NCBI GenBank assembly: GCA_963920765.1
Contig: OY987250.1
Span: 4,402,001 to 4,466,000, forward strand
Reading direction: 5' to 3'
Source of the DNA: Ulota crispa
Taxonomy: Eukaryota > Streptophyta > Bryopsida > Orthotrichales > Orthotrichaceae
Length of the DNA stretch: 64,000 nt
How positions within the stretch are numbered: position 1 is the stretch's first letter; the number at the start of each line of letters is the position of its first letter. Of the stretch, positions 23,354-37,184 are shown piece after piece. The position numbers and the translations under genes are program-made. The notes under the pieces were generated by a model that saw nothing but the letters and a program-made list of their open reading frames with translations, was not told the origin of the DNA and ran no database searches.

Positions 23354-24000
23354 ACCCCTAAATGCCCAAGGCCATTTTTGAGCTTTTAGGAATTTGCTCT
23401 AAACTAAACAAAAAGCCAACATTTTGATAAGTTATATCAAATTTTTTTAAATTGTAACCGTACAAATTTAAACTAGGTATGTTAAACATCACATAGGAAA
23501 AGAAAACACAACAATATTGCTTATGCATTGAAAGATTATAATGCTTGATAAAGAGGGTGTTAAAACTGCAAAAATGACTTCAACTCTCTCAATCCTCTTT
23601 TCATATGTCAAATCTAAAATGCTGATCACCAAAAAAATATGAGGTTAAAAAAAATAACATACATAGCTCCAATCCATTTACGGGTTTTCAAAATCTCTTT
23701 TACAATTTTTTAAAATGAATTTCTAGTGTGAAATTTTCTCTAAGATCTAGTGTATTTGAGGCTCATTTTCATTAACTCTCACCATTGAAAAAGCCAAGAT
23801 TGCAATGAACACCCTTACTCAACATCTTGAATAGAAAATTCACAATCAATAATTTTCAAAATCAAATTTTTGATGCTAAAAATAGAATTCAAAAAAAATC
23901 TAAAATACGGAATTTTAAAAATAGCAGATTTGTTAAATTTTATCGAACTTCAAAATATTGTTGACACCAAAATGTGGTGCCTTGTGCATTTAGGGGTTAA
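23351..24000 (-). mobile_element. TTAA-type MITE, family A relative in inverse orientation
   Basis: Ends TTAACCCCTAAATGCCCAAGG and TTGTGCATTTAGGGGTTAA (right). The body reads as the reverse complement of family A: 'aacaatattgcttatgcattgaaagattataatg' phrases match the opposite strand of 35-677. No coding capacity. Confidence 0.65.
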
Positions 24001-24294
24001 GTGCAGAAAACCCAGCCTTCTGGCCTCCGCTCACTCTCCACCGGTCCACCCAATATTGTTTCATTTTCTATTTTTCTAAATTTTATTATTCGAATTTAAT
24101 GTTTTGGAGGTGCAAGCAAGAGTGTCAGAGGTTAGATTTGGGTGATATCATGTGTTTGACATACTGCTTGTGTTTGCTTTGACTTGTCCGAGGCATTGAA
24201 TTCGTCTCGTTGTTTTGATGTTGTGAATGCTAGTCGGCTAGTCGCTGTGGTTTAGCTTTCATCCGTCCTTGTACTTCATCCATCTTATGAGTAA

Positions 24295-25067
24295 TTAACC
24301 CCTGAGCGCCCAGGCTGTATCCACCAAAATTAGGGTTTTTGGAGATCAACAACTTTGATGCATCATATCTCGGTTAATCTGATGATTCTCAAAAAATGAC
24401 CATTGAAAATAGTGGAACATCTACTTAGAAAATGACTTGCAAATTTTGAGAACAATTCACCGCGGGAGATGGGAGATTATCACATTTGATCAAACAACAT
24501 GTGATGACAAAATCTCATTTTTTGGTAGGTAGTTGCTATTTGATGATTTTTACAAAATTCTATAAGCCTCGGATTCATCTCAAATTTTGTGAGCAGCAAG
24601 ATTAGATGTGAATGCACACACTTGTAAATTATTGAAGATTGCACTTCTTTTTATGTCAAGTTTTAGGGTTTCAAATTGCTAATGCACAAAAAACAATGAC
24701 TGGCACAATAGGTGACAATTGCCATAATAAGGGTCTAAAACATGCTTGAACCCTTGCCAACAACTTTCCCGCTACCACAAAGCTTACACAAGGAAGCTTG
24801 CATGGGATGTTGACAGGTTGTAACATGTAAAACATTGCTTGCTAAACTGCCCCTATTGCCCCGTACGGTGTTTCACCAAATCAAATCTCTTGCACTGCTT
24901 ATACAACAATTTGGCTTTCCCCGCCATTACTCCATTGACATGGACAACTTGAATGCCTTCATAATTGTAGTTTATAGCAAGACCAAAAAGTTAGATCCAG
25001 TGCCTCAAACCAAGGTTTTAAAATCTAGAGCGACCCGATTTGGGTCGCTGGGGCGCTCAAGGGTTAA
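24295..25067. mobile_element. TTAA-type MITE, family D, long copy
   Basis: Starts TTAACCCCTGAGCGCCCAGG and ends GGGGCGCTCAAGGGTTAA, 773 bp. Shares its ends with the 237-bp copy at 6765-7001, but most of the interior does not align, so it carries extra sequence or the other is deleted. Confidence 0.65.
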
Positions 25068-26712
25068 CTGCATTTTAGTGGGTTTGGAGTTGTTTTCTTG
25101 TTGTTTTTGTGTTTTTATCCATACGGACTTTTCATAGAACTGAAGGCATTAAATGTTCGGGGAGAATTGCAAACAATGTATTAGGGTTGCTTCACATTAT
25201 GGCCAAAGTTTCTACCAATGCAAGAAACCAAGAGTTTGATCTCTCCCTTTACACTAAAGGTCAATTCAAAGTCCCTCACCCTCCATGATATCATACTTTC
25301 ATTCAAAACAATGGTCTCTCAAAATTTTTTTGGATCAAGCAAAAATGGAGACCCAAATTATGGTTGAGAGGTCGTCACTTTTTTTTTCATAAAATAATCA
25401 AAATTTGACAAGATCTTGGCCATTAAATTTGGAAGGCCTAATAAATGGTATGACTTTGGACTTTGACCTTGGCCTTTGGAGGTTTCACACCATGGCCATT
25501 CATATTGAAAGCCCGTGGAAGCTCATTGCCAAGAGTTTGGCGTTTGGACTTGGCCTTTGGAGGCTTCACACTAAAGGCGACCAAAGGTGTCAAAAACAAT
25601 ATTTTATTACTTATTTTCATCTCATTTCTTTGGCCTCTCAACAAAGTTTGGCCACTCAATCCCACAATCTCCTAACTGAGTCGGTCATAGTCTGAAGTGG
25701 CCCTTATAGTTTCACACTATGTTTTGAGTTTTGATCATTAGTAAAAAACTACATTAGAACCCACTAAATTATGTAAAGTAGTTCTTGTTGAGTTTCTTAT
25801 TTCTAACGCAGAATTTTGTTGAACAACGCAGAAAGAGACTCAACTTGGGTGCCAAGTTCCAATAAAAAGTTACACAAAATACTTAAGGTTGTTTTTTATG
25901 CTTTTTTTTTCCCCTGCTACTTAGGCATTGAGTTGGGACTTGGAACGTGTGATGTACTATTGTATGAAATGTCCTTCATTTTAGTTGAAAGAAATTTGAA
26001 AGGACAAGGCAATCACAACATCAAAGTTTTGAGAGCCTACATAAATGGTGAAAATATTGTAATTTTCAATTTCGACTAATGGAATGGATGCAGAAGCGGA
26101 TCAAGTATTGATTTGCAAATTTATATCAACATAAAAAAATTACAAAATTAAAATTTCCAAATTTAGTGGTTTTGGGGCTAATCTAAAATTTTCAAAGTGC
26201 GCTAAGAGATAGGTGCCAAGACGTGGAAATGAAAAAACAAGTATGAAGACATCTCTCATGTTTGCAATTCTTATGGTAAAATGACATTAAAGAAGATCAA
26301 GTTAAAATAGTAAAAATGGTCACAACTATGCAACTTACAATGTTACTTGCAAACTCCAAGTTTTACTACAAGCCGACTTTCTTCAACTTTTGCACCTTCA
26401 ATATGCTTTACAGATGTTCTCTTTCAATGTTGATATCATTATGGACTCCTTCAAGTTTTAGTTAAGCCCTAAAACAAAGTTGGTTGTCAAAAGTGTTGGT
26501 GTATTGATTGTTTACTCCACAAATTTGGGCTCTTGTTACCATCTTGGTGACAAAGGTTTAGAATTTCACATGTTTTTTTGGGTCTTTTATGCTGCTATTT
26601 TTTACAAATATTGATATTATATACACAATTATTGATTTCTTAAAATTTAAATATAATACTCATCCACGAGAGTCCTAAACAAAGTTAAGAATTCAGTGTA
26701 CATTTTTTCACA
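25068..26712. other. AT-rich spacer with a local direct duplication
   Basis: No gene recognised. Two direct copies of a ~30-bp phrase containing 'cttggcctttggagg' followed by TTCACAC or CTTCACAC lie near 25465 and 25550. Confidence 0.45.
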
Positions 26713-27110
26713 GGAAATTGCAAATAGGGGCATGATAACAAAATAATTAAAAATAGGGGCACAAATTCAAAACAATTTGTAAATTTTTGTATTTTTTGTT
26801 TGGACATTGGTTGATTTAGATATATCACATTAAATGTTTGCTAACTTCCAAAAAACTTAGAGGTCTCTCCAAAAATTGCCATCTCTATTACTAAAATTTC
26901 TTTATTTAGGCTTGATTTGAAGAGGCCTTTAAGTTTTTTGAAAGTTAACTAACATTAAATGTAATATATTTATATCAACCAATGTCCAAACTAGAAAAAT
27001 TCACAAAAATTTTCAAATTCTTTTGAAATTGTGACCTTGTTTGTCATTATTTTGAAAATGTGCTCCTAATTGTAGTATTTTCTGTTTTCATTCCCCCATT
27101 TTTAATTTTC
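26713..27110. mobile_element. Degenerate copy of the 33645 MITE family
   Basis: Begins GGAAATTGCAAATAGGGGCA and carries the same inner phrases as 33645-34051 ('ttggttgatttagatatatcaca', 'aaacttagaggtctctcc') in both orientations. The ends are more decayed and no target duplication is visible. Confidence 0.6.
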
Positions 27111-27540
27111 TCTTTCTTTTATATACATTACCTAATGAGTTGCATGGTTGCATTGTGTAGATGAATACTTTGTGCACAAATTGGTGTAGATGACTTCACA
27201 ATAGGGAATAGGATCGAAGGCCTGCACAACCACAAGTAGAGACAAGCTTGCACTGTAGAGAATAGAGAATGTACTTGCATAAAAACTAATCAACTTGAAC
27301 TTCAATCAATTTGATTTACAAAATCCAAGTATTCTCTAATAGAGTTAATTGTAGTATGAATTGTACCTAAATTATTTCATAGCCAAAAAAATATAATAGA
27401 ACCACACACACTATATATATATATATTTCTTTTTCTTTTTTATTTTTTATTTTGCCAATTTAGCAATATGCCCAGCAATTTGAATTAATCATGAAAACCA
27501 CATCTGGAACCATTGCTTATTACGCATCCAAACTATTTGC

Positions 27541-28452
27541 TTAACCTCTAAAGAACCTTTGTCCCTCCGGGGGACAAATGGGATTTTGGGCATGTACCTA
27601 TGACTAAACTATTTTGCATGATTTTTTGAAACTTTTATTGAAGATGAGGAATTCAAAGATCTATGTGGGAATGTAATTTTTTCTTCATTCTAACATTTAT
27701 TGAAGAAGTTATGCATGAAAATCTGGAAAATGCTGCTCCCCGTGCAGCCAAAAACTTCTTTAAAAATTTCATTTTTTTCAAATAAAAATCTGAAATAGGT
27801 TCTTTAGACTTATATAGACGTGGGGAGCTTTGAATCATTCAATTTTGATAGATGAGATGAAAGTTATGAGGAGTTTTTGTTTGCGGGTAGTTCTAGATCC
27901 TCTACTCTAAAATAAACTTTGAAGTCCTTTATTTTACTCAATTTTCAATATTTTGAAAAAAAACTAAACCCAAGGATGTAGATTGTTTATCACAACATTA
28001 TAACCGTTGGGATTTGCATTTTCATTTTAATAATTAAATTCTTAACAATTTAGTGTTTTGACTCATTCTCTACTTTTTTTTACTTACTATTTTTTCCCAT
28101 GTATTGTATTGTTCCAATCGATTTGAAATTTCTCCCACACATACCTAACTTGGTCTTCTACATGGAGAAAAAAACCTCAACTTTGTGTAGAACAATTTTT
28201 TTGATATAGGAGTGGTCAACTTTTGAAATTTTTGGGCAGTATAAAAAAAAACTTTTTTCTTCACTTCACATGTAAATATCTCACTCCTTTTCATTTGGAA
28301 TAAGCTCGTTTTTTTCCCAAGTACCTCATATTGTTTAAAGCAAGATTTTACAATTAGATTTCAAAAAATATATATACCATTCCTTTCATTCCCAAAAGTG
28401 CTTGTTTTCAGTGATTTTCACAGAGAAAAGGCCCTGGTCCTTTAGGGGTTAA
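27541..28452. mobile_element. TTAA-flanked MITE, family C, copy 3
   Basis: Starts TTAACCTCTAAAGAACCTTTG and ends CTGGTCCTTTAGGGGTTAA. The left ~310 bp match the arms of 20598-21245 ('gggattttgggcatgtacctatg', 'caaagatctatgtggg'). No transposase. Confidence 0.7.
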
Positions 28453-30918
28453 TACGTTCATCATTCATTTTGGTTCAAACTTATAATACAAACGACCATG
28501 CAAAAACCTGCTTCTTCCACCTTTGGCACGCTAAATTCTTCCTTTTTACAACCAACCATACATATGACCATTCATAATCAATTCAAATGACTTTTCTAGT
28601 TATTTTCAACGTACCAAATCCAAATTTACAATACCGTTCCAAAAAAGATTAAATACAACAAGGTTTCGTATCTATAACAAGACTGATCCATGCCACCAAG
28701 ATTTGACATTTACCATGGCACTTTGGACATTCAACTATTCTATCTTTGCACTCTACTCAAACTATTCGGTTAATGATAAAACTGAATTGGTATCACCTCT
28801 GCCCACCCATCCAAAATCTTCACACAACTGGAGATTTTTTATCCTTGGAAGGCCAGGTGGGTGATTGTGCCTGCTCCTCTATAAGGTGGAAGCACTCTAC
28901 CCGATAACTTAAGAGATTTTGCGACAACCTACAAAGAGTTTGAGGCAAATGTATTTCTTCCATGTAAGAAGATAAGAAATATTGAGATTATAAAATTTTC
29001 ATATAATTTTATGTGTAAAACTGAAATTACTATGAATTTTGGGAGTCAAAAAGTGTTCCAAGCTCGTGGTCAATGTCTAGATGAATGTGGTTCCACCAAT
29101 AGTCAAACTACTTTCAGCTTATTATTTCCTACCTCACTTTGGGACATGTGGCATGACTTAGGTGGCCCAACCTTGAAAAGTACAGAATCACTCATTCCAA
29201 AACACCTATCCTTGCTCATGGTGGAAATAGGCTCAAATAGCATACCGTACTGGTTGGGTATGGAGCGTTAGTGGAAATGGGTACTCTGGGTACTTTCACC
29301 TTAATGCTCTCACTGGTTTCTCTAGTGGTGTGGCAGGTGTCCACCCATTAAAACATTGTTTCCTAAAGTTGCAAAAGTAAACAATGCATGGTGCCCTCAT
29401 GAAAATTGCAAGAAGGGCATCATGGGACCTAATTAATACCATGCCTTTGAATCTTCTCACAATTTGGGTTACCTAAAAATATGAGTGAGTTTGATGAGGT
29501 TGTTTTTAATCTTTCATTATGCACCATGTACCTATGATCACTTTAAAAAAAACCCAAGTGAAAAATGTCTTTTTTTGTAGTACAAATTTTTTTGGGTGAC
29601 CAAGGGCCGTTTTTTTGTCCTCTTTGACGTTTAGGGGTTAAAGATATTCATTGCACAAGATTCATTCCAATTAACATTTCCCTCAAGAAGGTTTCTTTAG
29701 ATAAATTTCTACCTATAAAGTTGGATGCCTAGGTTGCCTATTATTTTTCCATGATTTTGGTTACACATTTGTGTTAGCTTGTCCACATGGCCATCTTAGG
29801 AGTGTTAATCAAAGTCTTGATAAAAAAAATCAAAAGTGCAAGTAATAACAATAGCAATAATGATAATGATAACAATAATGATAGACAAATCTAGCCAATT
29901 TGATGTAAAATCAATCATTTTCAAAATGGAAATCATAGGGTTCATCATCTTGAAGATTTCTAGAGCACATTGACTTTATAGTTTGATTTATTTAAAAATT
30001 CAAAAGTCACCTTTTTAGATATCTAGAAGTTGGAATATACAAGAACTATCTTCCTGCTACATATTCACCACCAATTGTAAGTGACATTACTTTAATTTTT
30101 TTTACTAGTATTCAAGGATAATCCAGGCTGCCCCTAAAACATTCACAAAAAAAACGTAAACTTATTTTCAAAAGCTTGGGGAGGGCACTCTATATTTATT
30201 TTGAGTACCATGTGTGGTGAGGGTTTATTTTTTGGGGGGCTATTTAACTTGTAGTTAAGAATTAAAGAATCCTTATAATTACTTATAATTGGCAAAGCGG
30301 TTTATTTGATGAAACCATGTCATTACTTATACTTTCCATTTTATTGTAATTTATTCTAGGCTATATTCTTTATAAAGAAAAACTTAAAATTGAAAAACAA
30401 GTTGAAAGGAGAAGGATTAGACAAAGAAGTATACAACCTTTTTTTTCTTCCTAAAGCCTTGAAGCTACCCATTTTATTTTGAAGAGATTGGGCATTTAAT
30501 TGCCAAAAAGAAAACCAATGCTTCTGAACCACATGTACACCCAGTTGCACAAGTTATAATAAATTTAATTTAGAGGATTCAATTTTTGACACACTAAATT
30601 ATATGTACAAAATACTACTGACCCACATTTGAAGGCTACCTAAATTACTTATAAATGATTTTGGTTTTCAATAATGCCTTTGTTATAAATTTTACACGAA
30701 ATGAATAAAAGGCTATTTATATTCCGCTGCTTCTAAAATACGATAAGTTACTCCGAGTTTGGAAGTCTTCTTAAAAGATCCATTGATTTTTTTCTCCTGA
30801 ATTGAAGACATCCTATAATGACCACTGCTCTCTGTAAAAAAAGGTCTTTGGTACCTCACCTTTCTTCCATTTTAACTGTAACCTTTGCTGACAAAGCCTG
30901 AGTTCAGCAACAGCTCCC
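28453..30918. other. AT-rich spacer with the right end of a family B MITE
   Basis: From about 29360 to 29641 the sequence matches family B elements (7561-7916 and 52765 onward), ending GACGTTTAGGGGTTAA at 29641. The left end is not preserved. The remainder shows no supported gene. Confidence 0.5.
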
Positions 30919-30962
30919 AAGTCCCAAGTCTCAAGTCCCAAATCCCAAATCTCAAGTCCTAG
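30919..30962. repeat. Short minisatellite, CCCAAGT-type unit
   Basis: Imperfect head-to-tail repeats of 7-8 bp, CCCAAGT, CTCAAGT, CCCAAAT. Confidence 0.7.
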
Positions 30963-31097
30963 ATCTTGGTGAATCCCAATTGATCTGAAATTGGAACTTA
31001 TAGATAGTTTCACTGTATGTCCCAAGTCCCAAAAATTCATTTAGAAATGGCTTCATGGTAGCACTATTCGGAAATTTGGTACCAAGAAAATGGAAAT

Positions 31098-31325
31098 TTG
31101 CTCCAAGTGGAGAAAATGACAAAAACCAAAATTCAACGAGATATCCAAATTTCAATAACATTTTATACGCAAAAATCTGAAAACGATTATTTGTGGCTCT
31201 TTACCGCACAACGAAGTGAGAGGACTTGCAAAGTTTGGGATGTGGAACACAGTAACACGATCTCGAACACAATATTTGCTAGAATTGGAGTGCTTCAAGA
31301 AAAACGGAGTTTGAAAAAAGATTGA
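31098..31325 (+). other. Possible WD40-repeat exon relic
   Basis: The plus frame contains WLFTAQRSERTCKVWDVEH, resembling the end of a WD40 blade (hydrophobic-ThrAla...ThrCysLysValTrpAsp). Only one blade is visible, with no partner exons. A chance match or a decayed exon are both possible. Confidence 0.2.
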
Positions 31326-31345
31326 TAAAAAAAACAGAGTCTATG

Positions 31346-32205
31346 TTGAACCTGTACACGACTTGATCCATTTTGAAATGGTCAAACTTCATGTCTAAGC
31401 TAAATTTTGCCTTTTAAAGTGTGTTCAAAAAATTATTTTTTATTTTTATTGCTTGAAACTATGAATGATATATCTCTGCACAAAATTTCAATTTGTTCCT
31501 TGAAAATTTGTAATGTTATCATTTTTTTTCAAAAAATGAACATAAATAAGTTAAAATAGCAAAAAAATTTAAAGTACTTGAATTTTTTTCAAGAGGTACA
31601 AGGAGTGTTCAAGCTTAGTGTGAAAAAATTTCAATTGGTTATTTTATTTGTTACACCTTAAACAATTGCAACAAAAAATTTAGAGTCAAATTGACTATCA
31701 AACCAAGTTTATCCTTATATTTAAGTAACATATAAAATTTTGATATTTTTTGCTAGAGCACATATTCATTTTCTATTTATTTAAAAAATTTCTATAATTT
31801 TGATGAAAATTTTGAATTATTGTGATGTTTTAAAACTAAATGTGGAATAAAATCATATCAATTAGAATATATATTAAAAGAAATTATAACTTCTACCATA
31901 AATGAATGGTAGAATGAGAAGCATAGTTTTGTAGTTTAAATTTCAATTGCATGTAAAGATTAGAAAATATGAATGAAAAACATACCGTATTTTGTTGTTT
32001 AGATTCCAACACTTGGAGTTTTCAATAGCAATAACTCTTTCAATTTTTGACAATTTTCCAAAAAATTATATGGAATAGAAAGAAAACTTATCAAGCTTCA
32101 TTTTCTAAGTTTGAACCACATACCAAAAATTGATATTTTGAAAGTTACAATCACGGTTGACCAAGGCGCATCCACTTTTTGGATGCATGGACCTTAAAGG
32201 GTTAA
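31346..32205. mobile_element. TTAA-type MITE, family E, copy 2
   Basis: Aligns along its length with 5129-5982 ('aaatggtcaaacttcatgtc', 'ttcaattggttattttat', 'ggcgcatcca'). Right end GGATGCATGGACCTTAAAGGGTTAA region; the left TTAA is decayed to TTGA. Confidence 0.6.
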
Positions 32206-32640
32206 CAAATACCATATTACAACTTCTTCATAAACAACAATTTAGGAAAAGAAAGTATTGTTGCATTTTGAAAATAAGGGCTCCATTATATTCTCAAGCA
32301 ACAAGTTTTTGTACTCTACATTGTTGGACAACAAAATTTTTGGACTTCAATTTTATAATCCACTAGCAGTTGGTGCTTGCAATGCTATACATCCATCATT
32401 AGAATTCTATTATTAAGATTTTTATTTAGATAGAATCCAAAAGAAAGATTTAAGTAAGTCTTCAAATTGTACAAATTGTATCACAAAGACTGTATATGTG
32501 GTATTACATAGGTCACTGTGATTTTAGTCGTATGATGGTATGGTATAGTTCACTCTTGCAAGTTTCAAAATTAGAATGTGAACCACCTCCTCAATACCCC
32601 ATGAGCTTTAGAGTTTGGACCGTGGAAACCCCTTTACACC

Positions 32641-33566
32641 TTAACCCCTAAAGGACCATGGCCTTTATTTTGTCAAAAGACACTCAAAACTACCACCTCT
32701 ATGGCAAAGAGTAAAAAGTTTGAAAATCAAGCATTTTGCATATCTGACCATAGGATCTTGTGCTAGACTACTATAATAATGTGTCATACAAAACTCAAAA
32801 ACTTTGACTGCACAGATTGGAAGATATTTGCATTTAAAAAATAAAAAACAACATTTTTTGCACCTTGCTTGACTAGATTTTTTAACCTTGAACATTTTTA
32901 ACTTAAAACTTTTGCACCATGGAGTTTGGAATTCTATTTTTGCATGGTGGGAAGTTGGGTTGGGAATCTTGGGAAAAAATTTCAAAAAAGAATACTTAAT
33001 TTTCATTTTTTAAGAAAACATTAGGTAGAAGAAGGTATGAGATTGAAGAAAAACTTAAATTGCTAATAACCTTGCAATGGAATTGAAACGCAATAATCCC
33101 AACGGTGAGATTGTTCTAGAAAGCAAACTTCACCCTCTCCAACAATTTTTTTTTGAAAAAATGTTAAATCTGCATTCAAAAATGAAGTTTATAAGTTATT
33201 TTTTCAAGAAGATGCTTGAGTTGCCCAAAAAACAAGATTGTCCATAACTTTCTCATACCTAGTCCAAATGGAATGAATCAAAGCTTTAGAAGTAAATAAA
33301 GATAGAATCTATGAGAAAAAAATTAAATTTTTTTCCAAGTTTTTATAAGAATTTTTTTTGCTGCCCCTAGTCCCCAAATTTGTGCTTATTTGGGCATAAT
33401 GTTTGCTCCCTAGCATCAATTGGAATAAAAATTATATTCCCCAAAAGCTAATGTGTTTTTCTATCTTCAAAAAAGTTTCAAAAAATTAGGACAAAAATTG
33501 AGGCCATAGGTACCTGCCTGAAACCACATTTGTCCCCCAAAGGGACAATGGTTCTTTAGGGGTTAA
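32641..33566. mobile_element. TTAA-flanked MITE, family C, copy 4
   Basis: Starts TTAACCCCTAAAGGACCATG and ends ATGGTTCTTTAGGGGTTAA. The right part carries inverted family C sequence ('aaccacatttgtcccccaaagg'). No coding capacity. Confidence 0.7.
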
Positions 33567-33644
33567 GTCCACATTGTATCAAGGCTTCAAGCATGGTATT
33601 GGACCCAAAATTAGGGATGCACTTATCAGCAATGTTAAATTCTT

Positions 33645-34051
33645 GGGGAAATTACAAATAGGGGCACAAAAATGAAAAATATTACAAATAGGGGCTCAAT
33701 TTCAAAATATTTTGTAAAATTTTGTAATTTTTTTTGGTTTAGATATTGGTTGATTTAGATACATCACATCAAATGTCAGCAAACTTTCAAAAAACTTAAA
33801 GGTCTCTCCAAATCAAGCCTTAATAAAGAAATTTTAGCTAAGGGAATGGCAATTTTTAGAAAGACCTCTAAGTTTTTTGGAAGTTAGCTGACATTTGATA
33901 TGACATATCTAAATTAGCCAATGTCAAAACCAAAAAAAAATACAAAAACTTACAAATTATTTTGAAATTGCACCTCTATTTGTAATTATTTTGAAACTGT
34001 ACTCCTATTTGTGATATTTTTCATTTTTGTGCCCCTATTTGTAATTTCCCC
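33645..34051. mobile_element. MULE-type MITE with perfect 9-bp target duplication
   Basis: The termini are inverted: GGGGAAATTACAAATAGGGG and CCCCTATTTGTAATTTCCCC. The 407-bp element is almost entirely palindromic. It is flanked by identical TAAATTCTT at 33636-33644 and 34052-34060. Nine-base duplications with long inverted ends are typical of Mutator-like elements. Confidence 0.85.
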
Positions 34052-34653
34052 TAAATTCTTCCTTCGTGTCTTTCAAGAGAATACCAAAATCTGACACGTT
34101 GCAACAACACACTTACGGAGTAATCTTGTCATGTACAAATTTGAGGAATTGAAAATATATTACAATGAGGATAGTTTATTTGGCAAAGAGAAGAGAAAAA
34201 TAAAAGAAAAATGAGGAGAATGAGAGAGAGTTATTTCCATTTGTTTTTGGCATTGGAAGGGTCTATTTGTTTTACATCCCACATCAAAGCTCATAGGACA
34301 ATGAGAACGAAGAATGTAGTGATGAAATATGCAGTAACAAATGCGTGAGAATGTAACGTTGGTACCATTGCATTATGCCAAGATAATAAGAATGTGACTT
34401 CATTGTCCAGAACCTTTTTGTTTTGCCTCCCAAGAGTATGTAATAATAGATTAGGAGGTTTCATACCTTGAGAAGAAGAGAAAGAATTCGAGGCATTCCT
34501 GCAAGAAAATATGGAGTTTTCACCACAAAATTTAGGGTTTCAAATGAGAAAATCAAAAGGTTTTTTGCACCCTGCAAGACAATAAACAGTGCAAGTATGA
34601 GCTCTCTTGCTTAGAAAACAAAAAAAATGACAAGAAACCCACCGTGAAAACAC

Positions 34654-34660
34654 TATATAA
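34654..34660 (+). promoter_or_regulatory. TATA box of the SPL2 gene
   Basis: CACTATATAAAATT lies about 115 bp before the SPL2 ATG and about 30 bp before a purine-rich leader, the right place for a TATA element. Position-based inference. Confidence 0.5.
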
Positions 34661-34772
34661 AATTAAGATTTCTCTCTTGGAAAGAGAAGGAACAAAGAAA
34701 AAAATTAGAAATTGTTAAGAAATTGATTGAACTTTGAAATCTACCAACCTAATAAAACCCCCATTTTTAAAA

Positions 34773-37146
34773 ATGACAAATCATGATGATGAGATATGTG
34801 TGGCGCTCACACGTATGGCGTTGGCCGGAGATGGAGTGGTGCTAGGGTTAGGCATGACATGCTTGGCTATCAAAACATGGCTCAAGTATAGGTCCCACCA
34901 ACAAGCACTCAATGCAATCAAAGACACTCCTTTATCAAACATTGCCGACCTTCGTTCCTTGATACTTGACCAAGCAGCCAAAGCAGAAGCTGAGGTGGCC
35001 ATCTCCAATCACTATGTATGATCAATATCACACAAAACTCATTTTGTATTTTGAGTGTATAATAAAATAGATGTATTTTTTTGAAGATTCTTGGTTTAAT
35101 TAAAAGTTTAAAGGATTTGAGCTTGTGTTAATAAGTTAATCTCCTTACAAATATACCTAAGGTACCACTTGCTTGAAGGTGGTAGAATCGTTTTGAAAAG
35201 ACTCTCTTCATTCTTTTCAAAACCTTTTGGAGTCATTTCAAAACAAATTTTTGGTTCCAAAACCCTAAATAAAAAAAGTAGAATTGTTGACATGTTGAGT
35301 AGTTTGTTGATTATGATATAAGGGCAACACATTAAATCATTGAGAAATCCACACAAAATGAAACCCAAGGCCTTGTAGCAAGTCTAGCACATAGTTCTAG
35401 AATTGACGTACTTTTAGGGTTTCAAATTCCTTTTAAAAGTCTACATAGAAAATAGGTTATTGATTCATTGGTCATGATTTGTGAATGATGAAAAATCTTT
35501 ACACAAAAGTATAATGCAAGTGCTATAATTTCATATATTGTAAATTGTGAGCACCTCGTCGCTAAAAACGTCACATGGCATATGAAAATGTTATAAGTGA
35601 AACTCCACACGGTATGTATCTACATGCAAAGTGCATTATCCATTGACATAATCAATGAAAATCCAGCCAAATCCATCATCAAACAAAGGTTGCATTTGAC
35701 CAGCCTTTAAAGAAAAAATCAGTATATTCAAGAGTGAAGTTGTCACAAATGCAATGTTTGTTGATTAAACCAGTGTGATAATTCAAAATTTGCCAGCCAA
35801 GTTCGGTGCAAATGACAAGGGCCCTAGCAAGCAAGCAGCCTGCATGGTTTGGATTCCAGATGTGGCAGAAAGTGGACGCAGATCCAGTCAAACTAGAGCA
35901 AGTCGTAATTGTGAGAGGCAAAATTCAAACCACGGCCTCGATTGAGCCGCCCGGGGCACTTGAGCATAGCCAATATCAGGAGGCAATTACACCTTTGCAA
36001 TCTGATGCAAAAGCAGTGTACTTGGAGAGAATACAAACCGTGAGAATTCCAAGCTACCCATAACTTATAATTGCTTCTTTCCATTTGGTATGGTATAGTT
36101 TTTGGAGAAAATTTGATGGAGAAGGTTGGAGCACCCAGTACAAACAATGTATTTAATGACGTCACTCTACACTAGGTGGTCATTCTAAAACTTAAATTCA
36201 ACTATATCATAGATAGCTTATTTTGTTGACCAAAATGATAAGCTTTCTATGATAAACTTAAACTCATGTTTTAGAATGACTGCCTTGTGTAGAGAGTGAC
36301 ATCATTAGGTACATTGTTGGTATTGGGTGCTCTTACCTACCTTACCCTTGAAGTTTGCAATATTTGTATAAATGTCCCTTAATTGTTTGAAATTGCACAA
36401 ACACCCTTAGACCATAATTTTCAGGCATTTGTTTTGTTGTGCAAGCTACTTTCTTCTCACATTGCTTCTTTCATGTATTGCGTGCATGCAAAGGGAGAAG
36501 AAAATGATATGCACAACAAAATAGACACTTAAAATTTATGATTCAAGAATATTTGTGCAATTTCTGAAAACCATTTGTTCAAAAGTTGGGAAAATTTTAG
36601 AGGTATCCATCAAATTTTGCCTAGTTTTTGTGCATTGGATTACACATACTTTGGCTGGTTTTGTGATCTATGGGGGGTTTTTGTGTTTTCCTTGTCGTGG
36701 CATGCTCAGTATGTGCACTTTGAGATGAATTGCATGTTGGGATGGATAAAACAAAGAGACATGGTGAAGTTCACTCAAAAAATGGTACGTTAAGATGCAA
36801 AGCACTAATTAAGTCTATGAATCAATGTGCTTATGTAATGTTTCTCCGGTGGGGGGCTTTTTGTTGTGATGGCGGAGTCAGTGTTTGTACAATGAATGGA
36901 GAGGCTTGTTTGGATGGGGCTTTGAGTGGCGAGGCCTTTTGGGATGGGCCTCGCTCAAGGAGCAATTTGTTGTGGCAAGGCAAAAGGTATTCTCCACCCT
37001 AAATTTATATATGCACACCTCCAAATTTGAGTGCACGTTGCTATTTACAAATTCAAGACTGCTCCATAAATCCTAAATGCTAGTGCGGACGTTTTTTGTT
37101 CAATGGATGACAAAAGAAAAATAGTTTGTTAGATGTAATGATGTCG

Positions 37147-37184
<38 letters not shown>

